Assembly: GCA_027449865.1 (NCBI GenBank)
Contig: DAIDKV010000108.1
Span: 19,714-83,713, forward strand
Reading direction: 5' to 3'
Source of the DNA: Planctomycetales bacterium
GTDB taxonomy: Bacteria > Planctomycetota > Planctomycetia > Isosphaerales > Isosphaeraceae
DNA: 64,000 bases
The position numbers and the translations under genes are program-made. A model generated the notes under the pieces. It worked only from the letters and a program-made list of their open reading frames with translations. It searched no databases and was not told the origin of the DNA. Position 1 is the stretch's first letter. Each line of letters begins with the position of its first letter. Shown piece after piece: positions 26,212 to 34,744 of this stretch.

Positions 26212-27061
26212 GCCCGTGATCCTCATCACCGGGGCCTCATCGGGGATTGGGGAAGCGCTGGCGATCGAACTGGCACGCCGGCGTCCGACCGGTCGATACG
26301 TCCTCACCGCGAGGCGCCTCGACCGCCTCGATCGCCTGGCGGATGAGCTTCGTAAGACCTTCCCCAGCGTCGAGACGCTGACCATCCCCGTCGACCTCGC
26401 CGAGCCGGATGGACCCGCTCGACTGGCGAGCGAGGTCGTCGAACGAGTGGGAGGCGTCGACATCCTGGTGAACAACGCCGGCCTTGGCCTGCCGAACCAG
26501 TTCGCCGAAGCTGAGCCCGACCAGATCGCCCGTCAGCTCGGGGTGAACCTAACGGCGCCGCTGATGCTCACGCGATTTTTGCTCCCCTCGCTGATCGAGA
26601 GAAAAGGTACGATCATCAACATTGGCTCAGCGATCACCTGCGTGGCGACCTCGGCCCTGGGCGCCTACGGCGCGACCAAGGCCGGGATCGCGTACTGGAA
26701 CGATGCCCTGCGTCGCGAGCTGATTCCGATGGGTGTGCGGGTCTGCCTGGTCGAGCCTGGACCGATCAAAACCGGCTTCATGGAGGCCGTTGAGTCGCGG
26801 ATTCCGCCCGGGGAGTCGTACGACCAGGTCATCGATAATGTGATGCCCTGGATGACAGCCAACGTCCGCGATGTCGCCCGGAAGATCGCCGGGCTCGCCG
26901 ATCGCCCGAGGCGCAGGCTCTCGATGTTGAAGCGGGTGGTCTGGCCGTTCCGGGCGCTTGGGACAATTGCGACGCTCTGCCCGCCGCTGGGCGACCTGGT
27001 GGTCGTTCGGCTCACCCGACGCCCGCTCGCCGCACCCAGGACCGCGGAGAAGGCTTTATGA
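26201..27061 (+). CDS. Short-chain dehydrogenase/reductase within the quinone operon
   Basis: A classical SDR. The NAD(P)-binding TGASSGIGEALA is at residues ~10-22, NNAG follows in ILVNNAGLG, the catalytic serine lies in IINIGSAITCVATSALG, and the Tyr-x3-Lys pair is in LGAYGATKAG. Length 286 with a C-terminal extension of ~40 hydrophobic/basic residues (RVVWPFRALGTIATLCPPLG), which may associate with membranes. The ATG at 26201 has ggagg 9 bases upstream inside ubiX, and the stop overlaps ubiA by ATGA. The tight coupling suggests a role in quinone or isoprenoid metabolism, but no step of the known futalosine pathway needs an SDR. The substrate is unknown. Confidence 0.85.
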   Translation: MADRPVILITGASSGIGEALAIELARRRPTGRYVLTARRLDRLDRLADELRKTFPSVETLTIPVDLAEPDGPARLASEVVERVGGVDILVNNAGLGLPNQFAEAEPDQIARQLGVNLTAPLMLTRFLLPSLIERKGTIINIGSAITCVATSALGAYGATKAGIAYWNDALRRELIPMGVRVCLVEPGPIKTGFMEAVESRIPPGESYDQVIDNVMPWMTANVRDVARKIAGLADRPRRRLSMLKRVVWPFRALGTIATLCPPLGDLVVVRLTRRPLAAPRTAEKAL

Positions 27062-27948
27062 TCCTTGCCCGAACGCGCGATTTCCTTGAGATGATCAAGT
27101 TCAGCCATACCCTCTTCGCGCTACCGTTCGCGCTGCTGGGTGCGGTGCTGGCCGTGAACTACCCGGGCGCTCGTGCGACTCGCTTGCAGGACTGGCTCGG
27201 CATCCTGGTCTGCATGGCCGCCGCCCGAACCGCCGCGATGGCCTTCAATCGGATCGCAGACCGAGCCTTCGACGCCCGCAATCCCCGGACCGCGACGAGA
27301 CACATCCCTGCCGGACGGCTCAGCGTGCCGACCGTGATCGGCTTCACGATCGCCTCAGCCCTGGCGTTCATCGCTGCGACGCTCTTTTTCCTGCCGAACC
27401 GTTGGCCGCTCTACCTCTCGATCCCGGTGCTGCTCTGGCTCCTGTCGTACTCTTATACAAAGCGATTCACAAGCCTCTCGCACTTCTGGCTGGGGATCTC
27501 GCTGAGCCTGGCGCCGGTCGCGGCGTGGATCGCCCTCCGGGGCGACCTCGACTGGCCGCCAATCTTCCTCGCCGAGGCGGTGCTGATGTGGGTCGCGGGC
27601 TTCGACATTATCTATGCCTGCCAGGATGTCGATTTCGACCGCAAGGCCGGGTTGCGGAGTATCCCCGGGAGAATCGGGATCCCCAACGCCCTGCGTCTCG
27701 CCGCGGGCTGCCACGCGATGATGATTGTCCCGCTGTTTGTCCTCGGCCTGATTTACCCGATGGGGATTGTTTACTTCATCGGCGTGGCAGCCGTGGGCGT
27801 TCTCCTGATCTACGAGCATACGCTCGTACGCCCGGACGATCTCTCTCGCGTTAACCTGGCCTTTTTCCAGGTCAACATAGCGATTAGCCTGGGCCTGCTG
27901 GTCGTGGGTGTGATTGACCTGCTGATCCGCCATGCCGGCCGCGGTTGA
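27058..27948 (+). CDS. mqnP: UbiA-family prenyltransferase (putative menaquinone-pathway prenyltransferase)
   Basis: An integral membrane enzyme that attaches a polyprenyl chain to an aromatic ring. Both Asp-rich sites are present: AFNRIADRAFDARNPRT (N-x3-D-x3-D, ~residues 62-78) and YACQDVDFDRKAG (~180-193). About eight hydrophobic helices cover the rest. Length 296. In organisms using the futalosine route this family member is MqnP and acts on a dihydroxynaphthoate-type acceptor; the assignment here rests on the mqnE gene next door. The 4-hydroxybenzoate specificity of the wider UbiA family cannot be excluded by sequence alone. It is the last gene of the menG-ubiX-SDR-ubiA unit. Confidence 0.85.
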   Translation: MILARTRDFLEMIKFSHTLFALPFALLGAVLAVNYPGARATRLQDWLGILVCMAAARTAAMAFNRIADRAFDARNPRTATRHIPAGRLSVPTVIGFTIASALAFIAATLFFLPNRWPLYLSIPVLLWLLSYSYTKRFTSLSHFWLGISLSLAPVAAWIALRGDLDWPPIFLAEAVLMWVAGFDIIYACQDVDFDRKAGLRSIPGRIGIPNALRLAAGCHAMMIVPLFVLGLIYPMGIVYFIGVAAVGVLLIYEHTLVRPDDLSRVNLAFFQVNIAISLGLLVVGVIDLLIRHAGRG

Positions 27949-27973
27949 TGATTCCTTCAATCCTGACTAAAAT
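27945..27973 (+). promoter_or_regulatory. Putative promoter of mqnE
   Basis: TTGATG (27945-27950) and TAAAAT (27968-27973) are 17 bases apart. The -35 hexamer overlaps the stop codon of the UbiA gene. Transcription from here would give mqnE a leader of about 140 bases and partial independence from the upstream operon. Confidence 0.5.
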
Positions 27974-28122
27974 TCCGGAAAGAATGTCGGTCGTGAGTCG
28001 GGTAGTGGGCTCGGCCCACCGACAACCCCGATCGCATGTGGGACGTTGTCTCCGATGGTTCGCTGGACCTCGGCGTGTGTGCCCACTCTACAGGAAACAA
28101 CGGCGGCGAGGGCCTGGAAGCG

Positions 28123-29280
28123 ATGAATAGCGACGTCCGCGTGATGGAGTCGATCCGCGAGAAGGTGGAAGCTGGCCAACGGCTAAGCTTCGACGATGGC
28201 CTGGCGCTGGAGGCCTGTAGCGACCTCTTCACACTGGGGTCGCTCGCCAACCTTGTTCGCGAACGCTACAACGGCAACTTCGCGTATTACAACGTCAACA
28301 CGCACATCAATCCGACCAATGTCTGCGTCTATACCTGCGACTTCTGCGCCTTTCGGGCCGACCTCGGCGACGAGCGCGCCTATGTCATGGAGCGCGATCA
28401 GATCGTCGAGCGGGCGAGTCAGGCTTCGTCGCGAGGCGCGACCGAACTGCACATCGTCGGCGGGCTGCACAACAAGCTTCCATTTAGCTACTATGTCGAT
28501 GTGGTCCGCTGGATCAAGGAAGCGGCCCCGGAGATCCACATCAAGGCGTACACGGCGGTCGAGATCGAGTTCTTTGCGAAGATTTCCCGGAAGTCGGTCG
28601 AGACAATCCTTCGCGAGCTGATCGACGCCGGGCTCGGCAGCCTTCCCGGCGGCGGCGCCGAGATCTTCCACCCCGAGGTCCGCGAGCAGATCTGTGGCGC
28701 GAAGGCGTCCACGGAGAGCTGGTTGAACGTCCACAGGACGGCCCACCGCCTGGGACTGCACTCGAACGCGACGATGCTCTACGGCCACATCGACGGCCCG
28801 AAGCACCGGATCGACCACATGGTTCGCCTCCGCGAACTTCAGGACGAAACCGGCGGCTTCCAGACGTTCATCCCGCTCGCGTTCCACCCCGACAATTCGC
28901 AGATGGCCCACATTCCGAAGCCCTCGGGAGTGATGGACCTGAAGGTGATGGCGATCAGCCGCCTGATGCTGGACAATTTCCCGCACATCAAGGCGTACTG
29001 GGTGATGCTCGGTCTGAAGACGGCACAGGTGGCACTCGCCTTCGGCGCCGACGACCTCGACGGGACCGTCGTTCACGAAAAGATCTACCACGAGGCCGGC
29101 GCTGAGACACCGCAGGAAGTGACGGTCACCGAAATCCGCCGGCTGATCGAGGAGGCGGGTCGCATCCCGGTCGAGCGGGATACGCTCTATCACCGGATCG
29201 AGCGCGACGGCGGTACCTGGTCTCCCCGAGAGCATATCGACGTCCCGGGCCTCGCTCTCGCCGGCGCGGACTCGAAATAA
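28123..29280 (+). CDS. mqnE: Aminofutalosine synthase (radical SAM)
   Basis: MqnE adds SAM-derived adenosine to a chorismate-derived enolpyruvyl benzoate to form aminofutalosine, an early step of futalosine-dependent menaquinone synthesis. The iron-sulfur motif is C68-x3-C72-x2-C75 in NVCVYTCDFCAF. The preceding YYNVNTHINPTN is typical of MqnE rather than of MqnC, whose equivalent block differs. The SPGGGAEI-like stretch (here LGSLPGGGAEIFHPEVR) and the late FIPLAFHPDNSQM also match. Length 385 agrees with the family. The start at 28123 follows a purine-rich cgaggg; an upstream in-frame ATG at 28036 has no support. Confidence 0.93.
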   Translation: MNSDVRVMESIREKVEAGQRLSFDDGLALEACSDLFTLGSLANLVRERYNGNFAYYNVNTHINPTNVCVYTCDFCAFRADLGDERAYVMERDQIVERASQASSRGATELHIVGGLHNKLPFSYYVDVVRWIKEAAPEIHIKAYTAVEIEFFAKISRKSVETILRELIDAGLGSLPGGGAEIFHPEVREQICGAKASTESWLNVHRTAHRLGLHSNATMLYGHIDGPKHRIDHMVRLRELQDETGGFQTFIPLAFHPDNSQMAHIPKPSGVMDLKVMAISRLMLDNFPHIKAYWVMLGLKTAQVALAFGADDLDGTVVHEKIYHEAGAETPQEVTVTEIRRLIEEAGRIPVERDTLYHRIERDGGTWSPREHIDVPGLALAGADSK

Positions 29281-29283
29281 ATG

Positions 29284-29346
29284 AACGACAGAGGCACAGA
29301 GAAAAACTTATTTTTTCTTCTCTGTGCCCCTGGGTTTCTGTGGTGG
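29284..29346. repeat. Dispersed extragenic palindrome of the cacagag type
   Basis: The arms ggcacagagaa (29293-29303) and ttctctgtgcc (29318-29328) are perfectly complementary, with an AT-rich centre containing an A-run and a T-run. Outer parts (acagaggcac and gtttctgtgg) extend the imperfect symmetry. I recognise this sequence type, which produces spurious TTETQ...REK-like translations in many bacterial genomes, as a widespread extragenic repeat. Located just after mqnE, it may also serve as its transcript end. Confidence 0.7.
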
Positions 29347-29364
29347 ATTTGCCACGAGACGGGA

Positions 29365-29393
29365 TTGACGGAAGCAACGGATCGCGCTATGAT
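29365..29393 (+). promoter_or_regulatory. Putative promoter of the methyltransferase-phosphodiesterase pair
   Basis: TTGACG (29365-29370) and TATGAT (29388-29393) are 17 bases apart, with the ribosome site at 29429 and the start at 29445. This is one of the best hexamer pairs in the window. Confidence 0.6.
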
Positions 29394-29444
29394 CCCCGCG
29401 ATTCTGGCCCCGCCCTCGATTCGGCTCAAGGAGGAGCCTCCCCG

Positions 29445-30146
29445 ATGCGCGACCACAACAAGGCGTTCTGTCGCCTCGTGGCCGAGACCTTTGACGGACC
29501 CGGCCCCGTCTATGAGTTTGGCTCATACCAGGTCGAAGGGCAGGAGGGTTACGCGAACCTCCGGGCGATGTTCGCCGGCCGCGACTATGTTGGCTGCGAC
29601 ATGCGGCCCGGCCCCGGTGTTGATCGAGTCGAGGACGTCACGGCGATCAACCTTCCCGATCGATCGGCTGGCACGGTCCTTTGCATCGAAACATTCGAAC
29701 ATGTTTTCGAGGTCCGGCGGGCTTTCGATGAGGTCTACCGCATCCTCAAGCCGGGCGGGATGTTCGTCATCACATCGCCGTTGAACTTCCGCATCCACGG
29801 TTACCCTGATGATTACTGGCGAATGACACCGAGCTGCCTCCGCCGGATGCTCGAACCTTACGAGGTCCGCGCGACTGGCTACCAGGGTCACCGGGCATTC
29901 CCGCATACCGTGATGGGGGTGGCTCTGAAGGGACCGGTCCCGCCCGACGCCCTGGCTCGCTGCTCACGATTGGTCGCCTCGTATCGCGACTGGTGCCGCG
30001 AAACCGAGCGATCTCTCTCGGCCGTCGAGAAGTTCCGCCGGCTCGCCGCGCAGGTGTATCGGTCGAAGGGCGAGCGCCGGCAGTTGGCCGATTACTACAC
30101 GGCCGAGTTTCACGTCGATCGCGGGCCGATCCCGGCCGCGGCCTGA
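29445..30146 (+). CDS. SAM-dependent methyltransferase (type 11-like)
   Basis: A 233-residue class-I methyltransferase. Motif I is the atypical VYEFGSYQVEGQEGYANLR (~residues 19-37), followed by YVGCDMRPGPGVD for the acidic ribose-binding residue. LCIETFEHVFEVRRAFDE is motif IV with the usual E-H-V, and ILKPGGMFVITSP is motif V/VI. The start is well supported by aaggagg 9 bases upstream. The C-terminal ~60 residues are helical and basic. The phosphodiesterase gene follows after 19 bases, so both are probably one transcript. The substrate is unknown; EH(V/I) enzymes of this kind often act on small molecules or lipid/sugar precursors. Confidence 0.8.
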   Translation: MRDHNKAFCRLVAETFDGPGPVYEFGSYQVEGQEGYANLRAMFAGRDYVGCDMRPGPGVDRVEDVTAINLPDRSAGTVLCIETFEHVFEVRRAFDEVYRILKPGGMFVITSPLNFRIHGYPDDYWRMTPSCLRRMLEPYEVRATGYQGHRAFPHTVMGVALKGPVPPDALARCSRLVASYRDWCRETERSLSAVEKFRRLAAQVYRSKGERRQLADYYTAEFHVDRGPIPAAA

Positions 30147-30165
30147 TGCACGAGGACCCGAAGTC

Positions 30166-31806
30166 ATGCCGAAGACTGTCGAGCGACTGGTCGTCCTGGG
30201 CCTGGACGGGGCCACCTGGACCGTGCTGGATCCCATGCGGCGCCGGGGGCTGATGCCCAACCTCGACGCGTTTCTCGCGAGTGCCGCCTCCGGGACGCTT
30301 CGATCGATCGTCCCGCCAGTCACCACGGCCGCCTGGACGACCATGATGACCGGTTGCGGGCCGGCCCGCCACGGCGTCTTCGACCACCGATACTATGACG
30401 CCGCCGAGAACCGGATGAAGGTCAACCACTCGGGCCGGATCCGCGTGCCGACTGTCTGGCATCTCCTGGCCTCAAGCGGTCGAACGGCCGTCTGCCTGAA
30501 TGTTCCAGGGCTCTATCCACCGCTGAAGGTTCCTGGCATTGTCGTCTCGGGGATGGACGCCCCCCACCTCGAGGCGGCCCTCTCGGCCGCTCCTGAGTTC
30601 GCCGCCCGCCGCGAAACCGAGGCCCCCGGCTACGCACTCGGCTACTTCTGGAAGCGCGTTCCCCGCACCCTCGACGAGTTGAAGACCAACGCCCAGGCCA
30701 CCGCCCAGAGCTTCCACGGCCGAACCGATGGCGCTTTCCTCGCCGACGAGATCGCCTCGGACTGGTCGGTGCTAATGGTCCAGTTCCAGAACCTCGACCC
30801 GTTCCAGCACCGCGTTTGGCCCTGGCTCAACGTCGATGAGACCGGGATTGACGACCCCGAGTGGAACGCCGCCGCCGGCCAGGTCATCCGCGGTCTCGAC
30901 GAGTGTATCGGCCGACTCTGCGACCTCGCCGACCGCCGGGGCGCTGCGGTCATGATGGTCAGCGACCACGGCTTTGGCCCTTGCCTGGGCCGTATTCAGG
31001 TCAATCGAATCCTCGTGGATGCCGGTGTCGCGCGGCTCCCAGGATGGGCCGGACGGCTCGGCCGGCGGACAATGCAGGTACGAGATCGCCTTCGCCTCTG
31101 GGGCGAGAAACGCGACCGCCCCGCCGCTCGCTCCGCATCATTCGACCAGTCGGTCGCGGCCGAGTACCGCTTTGACTGGCGACGCACGCTCGCCTTCGCC
31201 CCGCATCAGGACACCGCGGCGATGGTCTACGTGAACTGTGCGGCACGACACGGCGGCGCGAAGACGGCGGCCCCGATGATGACTCCTCGCCAGATCGACG
31301 AGGCCCGGACCGCCGCCTCGGCCGCCCTCGCCGAGGCCCGACACCCCGAGACGGGCGTCCACCTCTTCCCTCGGATCATCGCAACCGCCGAGGAATACGG
31401 GATCGATCCCGCGAGCGAGGGCTACCCCGACCTGATCGCGCTCCCCGATGAACCCTACTGGGTCCGAACCAAGCTGTCGTCGAGCCCGGCCTGGGTCGAG
31501 CCCGACGCTAACCTTCCCGGCACGCACCGTCCCGAAGGCATCATCGCACTCTCGGGTGTGGATCTACCGCCCGGACGTCACCTACAAGCCAATCTCACCG
31601 ATGCCACGCCGACAATCCTGGCGATGCTCGGCCTGCCGATCCCCGCGCATATCGAGGGAAAGCCAATCGTTCAGCCGACGACCGTGGCCCGTCACCACCC
31701 TCCCACCGAGGTCCTCGCCGGCCCGCATCACTCCGGCTTCGAGTTCACCCAGGACGAACAGGCAATCATCGAGCGCCGACTGGCTGACCTCGGCTACCTG
31801 GAATGA
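30166..31806 (+). CDS. Alkaline phosphatase-superfamily phosphodiesterase/nucleotide pyrophosphatase
   Basis: A 546-residue member of the type I phosphodiesterase/nucleotide pyrophosphatase family. The first metal site is LGLDGATWTVLDP at the N-terminus, and the nucleophile region is PPVTTAAWTTMMTGCGPARH (Thr in the W-T/S-x-M-T-G context). The second metal cluster is MMVSDHGFGP, and HRPEGIIALSG plus ATPTILAMLGLPIP close the fold. It has no signal peptide, so it is probably cytoplasmic, unlike secreted alkaline phosphatases. It follows the methyltransferase within 19 bases and converges with scpB across a 15-base gap. The natural substrate is unknown; nucleotide or phosphodiester compounds are likely. 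Confidence 0.85.
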   Translation: MPKTVERLVVLGLDGATWTVLDPMRRRGLMPNLDAFLASAASGTLRSIVPPVTTAAWTTMMTGCGPARHGVFDHRYYDAAENRMKVNHSGRIRVPTVWHLLASSGRTAVCLNVPGLYPPLKVPGIVVSGMDAPHLEAALSAAPEFAARRETEAPGYALGYFWKRVPRTLDELKTNAQATAQSFHGRTDGAFLADEIASDWSVLMVQFQNLDPFQHRVWPWLNVDETGIDDPEWNAAAGQVIRGLDECIGRLCDLADRRGAAVMMVSDHGFGPCLGRIQVNRILVDAGVARLPGWAGRLGRRTMQVRDRLRLWGEKRDRPAARSASFDQSVAAEYRFDWRRTLAFAPHQDTAAMVYVNCAARHGGAKTAAPMMTPRQIDEARTAASAALAEARHPETGVHLFPRIIATAEEYGIDPASEGYPDLIALPDEPYWVRTKLSSSPAWVEPDANLPGTHRPEGIIALSGVDLPPGRHLQANLTDATPTILAMLGLPIPAHIEGKPIVQPTTVARHHPPTEVLAGPHHSGFEFTQDEQAIIERRLADLGYLE

Positions 31807-31821
31807 TCTCGGCCCAGAAGC

Positions 31822-32601
31822 CTATTCGCCCCTGAACTCCGGACGACGCTTCTCGAGGAAGGATTGAATGCCTTCTCGATAATCGCGACTGTCGTAGACA
31901 TGCCGACGCTGAGCCTGAAGCCGCTCAAAGGTCTCGGCACTCATCGGGCGGGACTTCGAGAGAATCCGAAGTTCCTCCTTCATCAGTGCAACACACATCG
32001 GTGAGGTCTCGGAAATCTGGTCGGCAAGCTGCCGGGTGAAGCCTTCGAGTTCGTCTCTGGGCACCACATCGTTAATCATCCCGAGGCGGAGCGCCCGTTC
32101 CGACGAAATCGGACGAGCCGTGAAGAGCATCTCCTTCAGGAGCGGCACGCCAATCGACTTCATCATGTTCACAATGCCTGCCGTGTTGTAGGGAACGCCA
32201 AGTCTTGTCGGTGTGAAGGCGAAAGTGACCTCGGGCGTGGCGACCACCAGATCGCAGGTCATCGCAAGCTCACAGGCGCCGCCCCAGACACTTCCCTCGA
32301 TCATTGCGATGACAGGTATGGGAAGCATCTCGATCGTCCGAACGACCCGGCGGAGCGGATCGTCGTACGAGAGAGGATCTCGCCCAGAGGTCGGCAACTC
32401 GGTGACGTCGTGGCCTGCCGACCAGACGGCCGCCGCCGGCTGTGCCCGTAGGATCACGGAACGGACCGACGCGTCCTTCATCTCGCCGATCGCTAGGATC
32501 AGTTCCTCAATGAGGTCGCGGCTCAGGGCGTTCCGCTTCGCCGAGTGGTTCAGCGTGACGATCCCTGTGCGGCCTTGCACCTGTCGAAGCACCATTGGCA
32601 T
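31822..32601 (-). CDS. scpB: Methylmalonyl-CoA decarboxylase (crotonase family)
   Basis: Decarboxylates methylmalonyl-CoA to propionyl-CoA. It reads closely on remembered E. coli ScpB/YgfG: AGHDVTELP, then GRDPLSYDDPLRRVVRTIE, IEGSVWGGACELAMTCDLVV (oxyanion hole and catalytic region), TPTRLGVPYNTAGI, and a C-terminal YDSRDYREGIQSFLEKRRP. Length 259 compared with 261 in E. coli. The start at 32601 lies 10 bases after the mutase stop and is preceded by a GA-rich stretch. As the last gene of the PEP synthase-mutase operon, it completes a route from succinyl-CoA to propionyl-CoA. Confidence 0.93.
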   Translation of the reverse strand: MPMVLRQVQGRTGIVTLNHSAKRNALSRDLIEELILAIGEMKDASVRSVILRAQPAAAVWSAGHDVTELPTSGRDPLSYDDPLRRVVRTIEMLPIPVIAMIEGSVWGGACELAMTCDLVVATPEVTFAFTPTRLGVPYNTAGIVNMMKSIGVPLLKEMLFTARPISSERALRLGMINDVVPRDELEGFTRQLADQISETSPMCVALMKEELRILSKSRPMSAETFERLQAQRRHVYDSRDYREGIQSFLEKRRPEFRGE

Positions 32602-32611
32602 TTTTTTCTCG

Positions 32612-34278
<1,667 letters not shown>

Positions 34279-34282
<4 letters not shown>

Positions 34283-34722
34283 CGAATCATAACCTCCTTG
34301 CGATCCTCTTTTGCGAGTGTGTCCCGATGTTTGGAGCGCAAGAGTTCCTCGACAGTGGAGAGGATCGCTTGAGCCGAGGTGCCCGGGGTGAAGATCGCCC
34401 GGACACCAATCTCCTTCAGGTAGGAAATATCCTCTTCGGGGATCGTCCCGCCACCGAAGACAAGGATATTCCCCGCGCTGCGTTCGGTGAGCTCATCGAT
34501 CACTCGGCGGAAGAGCACGCGATGTGCCCCACTGAGAACACTGAGCCCGATTGCGTCGACATTCTCCCGAATGGCGGCCTCGACGATCTCTTCGGGACTC
34601 CGGCGGATGCCCGTATAGATGACGTCGTAGCCTGTGTTTCGCAAAAGGCGGGCGACATACCGGGCTCCTCGGTCATGCCCGTCGAGACCCGGTTTGCCGA
34701 TGAGGATACGTCCCTTCGACAT
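34279..34722 (-). CDS. Methylmalonyl-CoA mutase, cobalamin-binding subunit
   Basis: A small B12-binding domain of 147 residues. The hallmark D14-x-H16-x2-G19 is in KPGLDGHDRGARYVA; H16 would be the lower axial cobalt ligand. The LSVLSGAH (S-x-L) and VFGGGTIPEED (G-G) loops of the cobalamin-binding Rossmann fold follow. The start at 34722 has agagga upstream and lies 22 bases after the PEP synthase stop. It overlaps the large-subunit gene by ATGA. Together they form the archaeal-type split mutase. Confidence 0.93.
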
Positions 34723-34744
34723 GGTCGCTTTCCTCTGGTTTGCA

